From: Planctomycetaceae bacterium
GTDB lineage: Bacteria > Planctomycetota > Planctomycetia > Pirellulales > Pirellulaceae
Reading direction: 5' to 3'
DNA: 42,412 nucleotides
Assembly (NCBI GenBank): GCA_005798335.1
Contig: SYJV01000434.1
Span: 1 to 42,412, forward strand
This document shows, piece after piece, positions 14,442 through 23,123 of the stretch. Position 1 is the first letter of the stretch; the number at the start of each line of letters is the position of its first letter. The notes below the pieces were generated by a model that was given only the letters and a program-made list of their open reading frames with translations, did no database searches and was not told where the DNA came from. Both the position numbers and the translations under genes were made by a program.

Positions 14442-17400
14442 TGAACACTCTCCCGTGATTGTTGATTTCGGATCTGCTCGACCAACTCCTGCACTTGCTG
14501 CCCCAAAGATCGTTGCTGGACGGACAATTGTCCTAGTCGAGTAGCGCGACCCACGGAATCCAGTAGTGCCTTGTCTTCGTCCAATTGGCGAGTTTCGCGA
14601 TTTACCTCGGCTTGCAATCCCCGCAACAATTTTAAGCTCGCGACCGGCGGTGTAGTTGGTTTTTTCGATTCGCTGTGTGGTTCAGAATCGGGAGGCGAAT
14701 CAGCCGCCTGGCTCGATGCCGATTGCGAGTCAGCATTAGGATGGCCTAGAGCGGTCGAGGCGATTTGCAGTTTACGCAGCGCGGCATCGGCCGCAGTGTG
14801 CGCTTCGGGTCGAATTCGGTTTCTTTGTATCGCCGCCACGCTGCGCTGCATGTCGTTTTCGGCTTGTGACAATACCCAACTGAACGCGGCGAGTTGGTTC
14901 GCTTGCTGGCGAACTTCCTGCACCATTTGCCGCACGGCCTCCTGCCGCATCGCTAGCAACCGCAACTCGTTCGATCGCATTTGCACCGCGGACTCCTTCC
15001 CCAATGAGCTTTCTTCATGCTGACCGGTGGAGTCGGATTCGCTGCCATTGTCGGGCGTCTTATCGAGATCCGTCACAATCGGCGTTTGCTGCCGGACAAG
15101 CTGATCGAGAGCAACATCCATTTGAAACATTTGTTGCTGCGCGAGTTCACTTGCGAGTCGTTGGGAGCGCGCCGCGGACGACTGGGCCGCGCGAGCAAGC
15201 TCTTCAGCGGCCGCTTGGGCCGACAGCGTGGCTGCGTCCATGTGCCCCTTGCTCGCTTCGGTGCTCGCGTCGAGTTGATGATCCCGAGCTGTCGCCGCCA
15301 TTTGCGATTCGGTGGTACTTCGCTGGTGCTCCAACTGGCGCACCAAGCGATCCGTTTGGCTGTGCAATTCTGCCTGGCGATCCGCCAAAGCTTGTGCACT
15401 ACTTGAGTTTGCGTTAGTTGCCTTAATTTGCTCGGCGAGCAATTTTTGGCGATCTGCCAAATCGGCGAGTTTTCCGCTGGCGGCTTGGGAATCAGCCAAC
15501 AGATCCGCCAACGAATCTTCGGCTGATGGACTCAACATGCGCAGCGATTGATGAAGCGAATCCGCAACTCGCTGCTGAATCGCCGCAGCTTCTGAGAATT
15601 GATTATGATTGATCTTTTCCGCCGCCTCGCGCATGGCTTGGCTGAGCTGTTGGCTGACGATCGACTGGCGAGCGGATTCGATGGACTGCTCCACTTCCGG
15701 TTCCACAGGCAACTGTTTATTGAGCAAGGATTTGGCCTGGGCCATCAATTCGTCCAGCGACCTAGCCAAACCAAGCTGGTCCGCTCGCAGTCCAGTTTTG
15801 CCGGCTTCGATATCAAGCGAGTTGCCGTTGCCGGACTGAGTAATTTCCAATTGGCTGACCTCGCGTTTGAGTTCCTGCTGACGGTTGAGGACTTGCGCCA
15901 ACTCTCTACGAACCTCGCGAGCCGATTCGCTCTCGGCCAGTTGTTTGGCCAAAGCCTCAAGTTCCTTCTGGGACTTTTGAATGCTGCTTACCACCTGACC
16001 TGTGCTTTCGGAAATTTTAGCGGTCATCGACGGGTCGTTCGTACTGGCAGAACGAGCTTGCGCGGCCGCTTGTTGGCTGGCACTGGACGCGTGTGCAAGA
16101 GAACTGGCTGCGGCCGCCGCGACATGCTCGCGAAGTCGCATCAGCTGCTGCGCCGAATCTGATTTCTCTAAGCGGTTCAAACGCACTCGCTCGAGCAGCG
16201 CGTCGATGTCGGCGAGGACGCTGGAAGATTCGGCTGCCAAGCCTTGTTCAATGGATTTCTGCAATTGAGCAATTCCTGCCAAAGCGTCGATTTCGTCGCG
16301 CCGCAGCATCTTGGATTCGCGTACGACGGCATCCGTGCGCTGTGCGAGTTGCAAGTTTCGGCGCTCGAGCTGGACCAATTGTTGGAGTTGGTCGAAAATC
16401 TTCGATTGCTCATTTTGCAGTTCAGCGGCGACATCCTGCGACGATCGCACTTCCACCGATTGCGGTTGACTGCGCGTTACTTGGCCATGGTTGTCGCGAG
16501 CCTCCAACCACAACGTATACTTTTGACCGTCAGCCGGCGCAAGATGTTCCGCGAGAGTCAGCTCCGAGTCGATTTCCAAGCGATTGATACCCGCGGGATT
16601 CGAATTGACATTTTCTTCCGGAGATCGAAGTACGTCGGCGCATTTCCAGAGTGCAATCGACCCTTGCTCCGGAGCTTGTTCAGCATTCAATTCCCAAGAT
16701 AACGAAACACTCTCGAGCGCGAGATCGTCCGACGCTTGTCCACGCACATGCAATAAAGATTGCGACGATGTCAGCGGCGAATCGAGCTGCTGAAAAACGA
16801 CCAATGGCGGCTGGTCGTTACGCACATTCATCGTCCAAGTTGTCGGGTAAGTTAGTTCCAGCCCTTGACCAGTAGTAACCTGCAATCGCCAAGTCAGGGA
16901 ATGTTCAGCGAGTAATGGCGTGCCCTCAAGTCCGATCAAAGTCAAATTGCGGCCAGCGTTGTCCAAGGAAGCGATCCACTGGTTGGTTGAAAGGGCAAGG
17001 CTTGGATCCGAATCCGCGGTACTTGCGTTCGATCTATCCCCAACGCTCGCATTGGCAACAGAAGAATTTGAGATGGGCATTACTTCGACGGAACGAACTG
17101 GAGCTACAAAAGTTCCACGGAACGACACACGTGTTCCACTGAGCACCTCGATATGACTGCCCACTAGTTCCTTGTTTGCTTGTCCGGTGTACGTAGGCGG
17201 TTGGATGGAAAAGGCCTGTTCGCTTAGTTCTGGTGCCGCCCCGACCGCGATACGACGCCACGGCATGTGCGAGTCGTCACCTCCTATGGCCCGAATCTCT
17301 ATGGCTTGGTCGATGTTGGCGATCGATGCCACAGCGACCGTGCGCAGATTTCGCATCGGAAAATATCGAGTCGCTGTTTCGCCTTGGCCAGCAATTTCTG

Positions 17401-18145
17401 CCGAGCGAACAACCAATTCAACATATTCTGGAAGCTGCCCTCGGTCATCGGTAACTTCGATTTCCAGACTGCTGCCCAAGGCCACGATGTTTGGAGCGTT
17501 GAGAATGCGGAGAAGATTCTCGCGAGGCCACGATTGGGGTGACCAAGGCAACATGAGCCGCGTCAGCGCTAAACGACTCTCCGTTGGCTTGACCGCTACG
17601 AATACAATCAGTCCCACTATTACGACACCTAACAGGCAAGTTGATTCCCAGAGTCGTCGCGAAGAAAGTTGCGAATATAAATCCAGGCCGTCGTGGCGTT
17701 TGCGCCAGTCCACTAGAAAGGCATTGCGGAATGTCGGCGAACCGAATCGCCAATCATCCTTGGCAACTGACGAGACTTCTAATGCGTCGACAAGTCCGTC
17801 ACAGTTCGTAGTTCGCTCGATGCGCTGCGCAAGTTCGACTGGAGTAGGTTCGAATTGCCAGGCAGGTACCAGCAACCATGCACCGACACCGGTAATCAGC
17901 AGCAACCAAGTTGCACTGGCCAACCACCGCAATCCCAGCTCGTCCCAACGAAAGATCATGTCTGCGAAAACTAGAGCCAGTGTTCCCAACGTCACATAAA
18001 CGAACCAAAGCATGAGCGACCGCAGTCGGTAAATTCGTCGAGCCGAGGCCGACAATCGCTGCATTCCCAAGAGCAGCCCTCTGCGCACTTGCTCGACAGA
18101 CGGCGTCTTAGTTACGACCGATATTTCAGTGGACTGTGTAGACAA
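14438..18145 (-). CDS. Large DUF4175-like membrane protein with extended coiled coil
   Basis: This 1235-aa protein has two TM helices near the N-terminus (about 42-62 and 72-92), a loop with EPTPVELAQRIERTTN, and a third TM (about 171-190, LLGVVIVGLIVFVAV). That arrangement resembles the DUF4175 family. Residues 190-560 look like extracytoplasmic beta-sandwich segments (SLEIEVTDDRGQLPEYVELV). From about 567 to the end it is predicted to be long alpha-helical coiled coil, extremely rich in A, Q, E, S and L. The start is a TTG at 18145 with AGG six bases upstream; an in-frame stop lies nine codons before it, and the next Met is residue 28. It is the first gene of a five- to six-gene operon. Function is unknown; an envelope-spanning scaffold is a reasonable guess. 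Confidence 0.8.
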   Translation of the reverse strand: MSTQSTEISVVTKTPSVEQVRRGLLLGMQRLSASARRIYRLRSLMLWFVYVTLGTLALVFADMIFRWDELGLRWLASATWLLLITGVGAWLLVPAWQFEPTPVELAQRIERTTNCDGLVDALEVSSVAKDDWRFGSPTFRNAFLVDWRKRHDGLDLYSQLSSRRLWESTCLLGVVIVGLIVFVAVKPTESRLALTRLMLPWSPQSWPRENLLRILNAPNIVALGSSLEIEVTDDRGQLPEYVELVVRSAEIAGQGETATRYFPMRNLRTVAVASIANIDQAIEIRAIGGDDSHMPWRRIAVGAAPELSEQAFSIQPPTYTGQANKELVGSHIEVLSGTRVSFRGTFVAPVRSVEVMPISNSSVANASVGDRSNASTADSDPSLALSTNQWIASLDNAGRNLTLIGLEGTPLLAEHSLTWRLQVTTGQGLELTYPTTWTMNVRNDQPPLVVFQQLDSPLTSSQSLLHVRGQASDDLALESVSLSWELNAEQAPEQGSIALWKCADVLRSPEENVNSNPAGINRLEIDSELTLAEHLAPADGQKYTLWLEARDNHGQVTRSQPQSVEVRSSQDVAAELQNEQSKIFDQLQQLVQLERRNLQLAQRTDAVVRESKMLRRDEIDALAGIAQLQKSIEQGLAAESSSVLADIDALLERVRLNRLEKSDSAQQLMRLREHVAAAAASSLAHASSASQQAAAQARSASTNDPSMTAKISESTGQVVSSIQKSQKELEALAKQLAESESAREVRRELAQVLNRQQELKREVSQLEITQSGNGNSLDIEAGKTGLRADQLGLARSLDELMAQAKSLLNKQLPVEPEVEQSIESARQSIVSQQLSQAMREAAEKINHNQFSEAAAIQQRVADSLHQSLRMLSPSAEDSLADLLADSQAASGKLADLADRQKLLAEQIKATNANSSSAQALADRQAELHSQTDRLVRQLEHQRSTTESQMAATARDHQLDASTEASKGHMDAATLSAQAAAEELARAAQSSAARSQRLASELAQQQMFQMDVALDQLVRQQTPIVTDLDKTPDNGSESDSTGQHEESSLGKESAVQMRSNELRLLAMRQEAVRQMVQEVRQQANQLAAFSWVLSQAENDMQRSVAAIQRNRIRPEAHTAADAALRKLQIASTALGHPNADSQSASSQAADSPPDSEPHSESKKPTTPPVASLKLLRGLQAEVNRETRQLDEDKALLDSVGRATRLGQLSVQQRSLGQQVQELVEQIRNQQSRESVQ

Positions 18146-18469
18146 GTAACACCTGGTTGAATTATTCCCTTAAACCTCAATCTCCAGTAACGAACGTCTT
18201 TTTGGAACCCATCGCTTTCGCGAAGGGGTGTTTCTCCTGCTCCATTTGAATATCATCGGTGGACAAGCAAGTAATCAGGAGTCGCGGTGGACTATGACTC
18301 TCGTTATTGTAGAGCCGACAGTATACATTTGCACCAACAAGCGAAACATTTGGTTAGGAAGTAGGGTTTGCCGGAATCTAGGTTGAGGAGGGAGTTTCAG
18401 CAACCTATGATTGCGACCAAACATCACAGCCTAGATGGATGGAATTTTCGAATCATCGCCAGGGGCTGA
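18146..18469. other. Divergent intergenic region with one small hairpin
   Basis: This 324-bp gap must hold the promoter of the large minus-strand operon and that of the Rpn-like gene. I see a 7-bp stem TAGGTTG/CAACCTA enclosing a purine-rich loop near 18381-18409, and an 8-bp palindrome TTCGCGAA near 18208. No gene, known RNA or convincing promoter could be placed. Confidence 0.4.
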
Positions 18470-19288
18470 GTGAATCTCATGAACGTTGATTGGCACCGGC
18501 TGTTTGGGTTGGCATTGATGGACTTTTTCGCCGGTTCGCCGTGGAAGGTCGATGTCGAGAAGGACCTATCGGTCAAACAGCAGTATTTGGATGTAGTAAT
18601 TTTGCGACGAGAGCCTGGCGAGTTTATCGGTAAGCTGCCCGATGGACTTGATCATTTGGCCGATCACAATTTGCTGACCTACAAGTCGCACCATGAGCCG
18701 TTGAATGACTGGTCTCTTAAGGAGTTGTCCGCCCACTATGTCAACTATCGCAAGTTGATCGCGCCAAAATCGGACGAATTGGCGCCCGAATCAGTCTTTC
18801 AGCTATTCGGAGTCTGTACGAGGTTTCCGAAGAAGCTGGCCAGCCAAGTGTCCTTGAAGAGCTTACAAACGGGCGTTTACGAGGTCTCTCGCGGAACGGA
18901 CAAAATCCGCATCATTGTCTTGAGCGAAATCCCACGAGAAGAGCATAATAGCATTTGGCATTTATTCAGTGCCGACCCGGAAAAGGTGCGATTTGGTGCC
19001 GAGCACCATCGCCCGAATACCAGCGACTCCTATAGAATGCTCTGTCAGTTGTTGGATGTCTACCGAATCGAGGGTTTTCCCATGCCATACACAATGGAAC
19101 AGTTTCGCGAAGAATTTGACAACTACTATATCGAAAAAATTCCTGTCGAGAAAAGGCTGCATGGATTGAGCGCGGATGAACTTGTACGCGGACTTTCGGA
19201 CGAACAACGACGAAAACTAATTGAAAAGCTCGTGCATGCAAAGAACCATTCAGAGGTATCTGAGCCCGGCGATTCTGTCGATTCATAA
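18470..19288 (+). CDS. Rpn-like PD-(D/E)XK family protein (probable solitary, altered active site)
   Basis: The first ~100 residues match the Rpn/transposase-like PD-(D/E)XK fold in outline: MDFFAGSPW, then LSVKQQYLDVVILRRE with the metal-binding Asp at D41, then HNLLTYKSHHEPL, where related proteins usually have an E-x-K (IEYKS or FEYKS). Here the Glu position is Thr (T70-Y71-K72), so nuclease activity is uncertain. The C-terminus has RLHGLSADELVRGLSDEQ, the GLSxE repeat often seen in Rpn proteins. It stands alone, with no transposase or recombination partner nearby. The GTG at 18470 is preceded by AGGGG four bases upstream and is preferred; ATG 18479 is an alternative. Role: unknown, possibly DNA-related. 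Confidence 0.7.
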   Translation: MNLMNVDWHRLFGLALMDFFAGSPWKVDVEKDLSVKQQYLDVVILRREPGEFIGKLPDGLDHLADHNLLTYKSHHEPLNDWSLKELSAHYVNYRKLIAPKSDELAPESVFQLFGVCTRFPKKLASQVSLKSLQTGVYEVSRGTDKIRIIVLSEIPREEHNSIWHLFSADPEKVRFGAEHHRPNTSDSYRMLCQLLDVYRIEGFPMPYTMEQFREEFDNYYIEKIPVEKRLHGLSADELVRGLSDEQRRKLIEKLVHAKNHSEVSEPGDSVDS

Positions 19289-19423
19289 CGCGCCAAGAAT
19301 TTGTTCTCAGAGTGTTGGTTTGAACATCTGTCGTCGTTTGATTCGGTTCGTCGTCAGTCTACAACTGGTCTCATAAAAGTGCGCGCTAGCTCGCGGCGCG
19401 GTAGCCGTTGCCTGGACTGGACG

Positions 19424-20473
19424 CTAGTTTCCAAATGTAACGATCACAGTTGCTCCTACCAACATGATGATTGATGCGAGCAAGCGTCGGCGAAAATGTG
19501 CCTCGCCGAACAATCGATTTCCGAGGAACACGCTCACAATGCCACCCAACTGAAACAGCGACAATGCGTAGCCCACCGGAATCCTTTGAAAGAGAATAAT
19601 GGTCAACCCTTGCATGGCAAGAAGAAACAACGCGATCCCAATTACTTGACGGGATCGACCGAGCACCGCCAATTCGGTTTGCAAAATGCGTGACGCGAGG
19701 GATTGTAATCGAGAGTCTAACTCTCTGACAGCTTGCGAATTGGACGGTTGGTCGCACTCGACTGACGACACATAGCTTACCGAACGGTCCGTGTCTCGAG
19801 GCTTGGCTGCCAACCAAGCCCAGGAGAACAGGATTAAACGGTTCTTGATGGACCAGACAACCAGCGCAATCAGCCAACTGAGTAGACACCATTGCGCCAA
19901 GACGCTCCAAGAACTTGCACCATCCATTGATCGTTTGAGGAACACTGAGGCTGTGGCTGTCAGAACAACCGCAATTAATCGGTCTCGAACACCGGGATGC
20001 CCAAACAGTGCGCTCCATGACGCGAGGCCAGAACGCCAATTTGAATCTGCGAGAAAAAAAGTTCCCGCAAGCACAATCAACATGCCTACCCAACCCACGA
20101 GACTCGGAAACTCGCTCAGCACGATCATTGCGAGCAGCACACTGACCACTGGCTTGAGGCAGTTCAGAGGACCATAAATCGACAGGTCGGTGCGTTGCAG
20201 CGATCGCAGCAGCAGCCAATTCCCTGGCATTTCTAAAATGCACGCCGCCAACATCCAGCCCCATTTTGCCGAACCGTTGCGATCAAAGGTGTCAATTCCC
20301 AGGTCAGCGAGCACCGCGGGGCACCACCAAGCAGACGTCACGAGGGTCATCCACGACCAAATTGCGACCATCAAAGTCATTGCGCAGACATTGCGCTGGA
20401 ACATCCGTTTTTGGAGCACATTGGCCCAGCTATTGACTGCGATGCGGCCGAAAACCAAAACTCCGCTGAGCAT
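19424..20473 (-). CDS. DMT-superfamily (EamA-type) permease
   Basis: This inner-membrane protein has about ten TM helices in two EamA-like halves. The first half has CILEMPGNWLLLRSLQRTDLS and GPLNCLKPVVSVLLAMIVLSE, the second has GIALFLLAMQGLTIIL and GYALSLFQLGGIVSVFLGNRLFGE. The Pro/Leu-rich segment before 'LSEFP' and 'LFGEAH' occupies the position of EamA family signatures. An insert of about 60 hydrophilic residues (roughly 225-285) separates the halves and is longer than usual. The substrate cannot be predicted. The longest frame starts at GTG 20485; I prefer ATG 20473. It is divergent from purB and convergent with the Rpn-like gene. Confidence 0.8.
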   Translation of the reverse strand: MLSGVLVFGRIAVNSWANVLQKRMFQRNVCAMTLMVAIWSWMTLVTSAWWCPAVLADLGIDTFDRNGSAKWGWMLAACILEMPGNWLLLRSLQRTDLSIYGPLNCLKPVVSVLLAMIVLSEFPSLVGWVGMLIVLAGTFFLADSNWRSGLASWSALFGHPGVRDRLIAVVLTATASVFLKRSMDGASSWSVLAQWCLLSWLIALVVWSIKNRLILFSWAWLAAKPRDTDRSVSYVSSVECDQPSNSQAVRELDSRLQSLASRILQTELAVLGRSRQVIGIALFLLAMQGLTIILFQRIPVGYALSLFQLGGIVSVFLGNRLFGEAHFRRRLLASIIMLVGATVIVTFGN

Positions 20474-20679
20474 TCCATCAACCACTATTGGACTCCACTT
20501 ATCGCGTCTAAAATGCTCGCTTCTTGCTCAGCCAAACTGAATGCTCAGGAACGCTGACTTTCGCTGTTGTAGTTTTCTATGACCGGCGGACACGCTCGCG
20601 TCAATATACAAAACGGGAAACTCTTTGCGGCGTGCGAAATCACTAGTGACTACTCAGATCTCGTTACGGAAAGCCACCG

Positions 20680-22110
20680 ATGTCCGATAGCAGTTTATAC
20701 GAGAATCCACTTATCAGCCGGTACGCGTCACGCGAAATGGCCGCTTTGTGGAGCACGGAGAATCGCACTCGGCTATGGCGTCGATTGTGGATTGTGCTGG
20801 CCGAATGTGAACAGGCGCTTGGATTATCCATCACGTCCAATCAAATCGACCAACTGAAATCGTACGAGACCATTCTGAATCTGGATGTGGCTCGAGATTT
20901 TGAACGAAAATTGCGACACGACGTGATGGCCCACGTGCACGCTTATGGCGAGCAATGTCCAGATGCTCGCGGCATCATTCACTTGGGCGCGACAAGTTGT
21001 TATGTCACCGACAATGCCGATTTGATCTTGATGCGCGATGGACTCGGAATGATTGTCAATCGCTTGGCAACAGTAATACTTAAGCTCGCCGATTTTGCAT
21101 ACCAATTTCGTTCACTGCCCTGCCTGGCCTTCACACATCTGCAACCTGCTCAGCCGACCACCGTGGGCAAACGAGCTTGTTTGTGGGCATACGACTTGGT
21201 ACTCGATCTGGGTGAATTACAGCACCGGCTGGTAATGCTGAAAGCGCGGAGCGCCAAAGGCACTACCGGCACTCAAGCCAGTTTTCTGCAGCTCTTTGAC
21301 GGCGATCACGAAAAAGTTCGGCAGCTTGATCGCATGATTGCGAATCGTTTGGGGTTTGAATCCAGTTACGCAGTGACCGGCCAAACTTACTCGCGAAAAA
21401 TTGATAGCCAAATTGTCGATACCCTGTCCGGAATCGCACAAAGCGTTCATAAAATATCCACCGATTTGCGATTGTTGGCCAGTCGCAAGGAAATCGAAGA
21501 GCCGTTCGAAAAGGACCAAATTGGTTCGTCCGCCATGGCTTACAAACGCAATCCGATGCGCAGCGAACGCATCTGCTCGCTGGCGAGATTCGTTACCAGT
21601 CTTCAATCGTCGACCGCTGCCACGGCATCGGTCCAGTGGATGGAACGCACGCTGGACGATAGCGCCAATCGACGCCTCGTTATTCCTCAAGCATTTCTGG
21701 CTGTCGATGCTTGTTTGATTCTCATGCAGAATGTCACTGAAGGCTTGGTCGTATACGAAAAAACGATTCTCAAGCACTTGCAAGAAGAATTGCCTTTCAT
21801 GGCAACCGAATCGATCATGATGGCTGCGGTCCAGCAGGGTGCCGACCGCCAAGAAGTCCACGAAATCATCCGCCGCCACAGTCAAGATGCTGCTCAGCGC
21901 GTCAAGCAACAGGCGCTGGACAACGACTTGCTCGATCGTCTCAAGAGTGAACCATTGCTGCGCAACGTCCCCATCGACGCATTGACTGAGCCATCAGCCT
22001 ACGTTGGCCGCGCACCCGAGCAAGTCGATGAATTCCTGGCCGAGATAATTCAACCGATTCGCGACCAATATGCTCGCGAGACCGTAGCCGACGCGATTGT
22101 CAACGTCTAA
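20680..22110 (+). CDS. purB: Adenylosuccinate lyase
   Basis: This cytosolic homotetrameric enzyme of the fumarase/aspartase superfamily cleaves adenylosuccinate to AMP and fumarate, and SAICAR to AICAR, in purine synthesis. The superfamily signature [11 protein letters not shown] is at 282-292, with the catalytic Ser in the mobile loop. The His-containing motif [14 protein letters not shown] (H153) and [14 protein letters not shown] (about 99-112) are also intact. At 476 aa, and with motifs like THxQPAQ.TTVGKR, it resembles the longer, eukaryote-type branch of ADSL rather than the ~430-aa short bacterial type. The ATG at 20680 is preceded by a GGAAAG stretch. No other purine gene is adjacent. 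Confidence 0.95.
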   Translation: MSDSSLYENPLISRYASREMAALWSTENRTRLWRRLWIVLAECEQALGLSITSNQIDQLKSYETILNLDVARDFERKLRHDVMAHVHAYGEQCPDARGIIHLGATSCYVTDNADLILMRDGLGMIVNRLATVILKLADFAYQFRSLPCLAFTHLQPAQPTTVGKRACLWAYDLVLDLGELQHRLVMLKARSAKGTTGTQASFLQLFDGDHEKVRQLDRMIANRLGFESSYAVTGQTYSRKIDSQIVDTLSGIAQSVHKISTDLRLLASRKEIEEPFEKDQIGSSAMAYKRNPMRSERICSLARFVTSLQSSTAATASVQWMERTLDDSANRRLVIPQAFLAVDACLILMQNVTEGLVVYEKTILKHLQEELPFMATESIMMAAVQQGADRQEVHEIIRRHSQDAAQRVKQQALDNDLLDRLKSEPLLRNVPIDALTEPSAYVGRAPEQVDEFLAEIIQPIRDQYARETVADAIVNV

Positions 22111-22373
22111 GGAACCCCTTTTTTCGCTGCGTGGATCACGACCATGAGCCTTTCCAAAAGTTGTTTCTGAAAGAAGTCATTTTGATTATTGGGAGTGTCG
22201 CAAATGCGGCAAGCTCGACTGACTCTCGCGATCTGCGCTCGCCGCGAATTGACGCAAGCTATGAACTACAAAAGGTTTGCACCAATGACCCCAACGACAC
22301 CGAGAATTGGCACGGCAAATGATAATAGCCATTCGATGAAGTTATCGGTGGATTAAATTTAAGGAGTGGGGCG

Positions 22374-23051
22374 ATGAATCGGCTAAAAGCAATAAGTACT
22401 TTGTTTATCTTAGCGACCATGGTGCTAGCCATTGGCACAAGCGCTGATGCGAGAACGGCTGAATGGAGTTCCGTGATGGGGGAAGCGCGGGCGCTACAGC
22501 GCGCAGCGCGAGACCTGTGTCGCGCAATCGACCGGACGCGCGATCCATATGCCGAGCGTGTGTCGGCTCGTTTGCACGAATCCATCGACTCGTTGGTGAG
22601 CATGCTGGATCACGACGCCTGCATTGAAGAAGTGCGCAGTGCGCAACACGAAGTCGCGATTTGGCTCGAGAGGACGGCAGCGTCCATTGAAGGCCGGTGC
22701 GAACTGCGCGAAAATCCGCGCGTAGTAGCGGCGTTCGAAAACGTTGCCGGACGTTTAGACAATGTCGCCAACCGTATCAATCAAATCATCTTGCCAAATC
22801 ACGGGTTCAACCGCAGGCCGATTCTGTTTCCGCCTTGCCCGCCTGTACGTATATTGCCATATCCTTTTCCGATAACGGCGCCTACTCCTCGGCTCCCGCC
22901 GCAACCTAGGTTGACCATTCCGTTAGCCAGAAATCCTGGCGATTGGCATCAAAGCAATGTGCCCGGCTATGTTTCTCCTGGAAGTTGGCATTACACGCAA
23001 GTGCCAGGAGCCATTTCACCAGGAAGTTGGCACCATACCAATACACCTTGA
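22374..23051 (+). CDS. Small secreted protein with C-terminal PGSWH repeats
   Basis: This is an unrecognised 225-aa protein. A typical signal peptide runs to about residue 27 (ISTLFILATMVLAIG, likely cleavage near ADA). Residues 30-140 look helical, with regularly spaced charged residues and two Cys (C49 and C83 by my count). Residues 145-185 are Pro-rich (PPCPPVRILPYPFP). The last 40 residues contain three ~14-residue repeats: NPGDWHQSNVPG, SPGSWHYTQVPG and SPGSWHHTNTP. The ATG is preceded by AAGGAG seven bases upstream, one of the best Shine-Dalgarno sites in the window, suggesting strong expression. Its stop is followed by a short convergent gap. Possibly a cell-surface or wall-associated protein; function unknown. 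Confidence 0.75.
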   Translation: MNRLKAISTLFILATMVLAIGTSADARTAEWSSVMGEARALQRAARDLCRAIDRTRDPYAERVSARLHESIDSLVSMLDHDACIEEVRSAQHEVAIWLERTAASIEGRCELRENPRVVAAFENVAGRLDNVANRINQIILPNHGFNRRPILFPPCPPVRILPYPFPITAPTPRLPPQPRLTIPLARNPGDWHQSNVPGYVSPGSWHYTQVPGAISPGSWHHTNTP

Positions 23052-23061
23052 GCCGGTTGCA

Positions 23062-23081
23062 CTCGCCCAGGTATAGGCGAG
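23062..23081. terminator. Small hairpin between convergent genes
   Basis: CTCGCC (23062-23067) pairs with GGCGAG (23076-23081) around an 8-nt loop, 11 bp after the stop of the secreted repeat protein and 42 bp before the convergent dehydrogenase stop. There is no clear U-tract, so termination is only suggested by position. Confidence 0.3.
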
Positions 23082-23123
23082 CCCAATACGCTCTCTATTA
23101 TCAGGCCAGCGAACGAATATTTT

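Noticed and set aside
17172-17999. 275-codon plus-strand frame opposite the 1235-aa membrane protein
   Set aside because: Antisense shadow; residue composition is dominated by Ser/Arg and no motif is seen.
19386-20264. 292-codon minus-strand frame overlapping the DMT permease in another frame
   Set aside because: Its translation is rich in Arg, Cys, Ser and His with no hydrophobic pattern, while the overlapping frame gives a regular ten-helix transporter.
22131-22322. 63-codon plus-strand frame between purB and the secreted repeat protein
   Set aside because: No convincing Shine-Dalgarno site and a translation with no recognisable features; a chance frame in a short gap.
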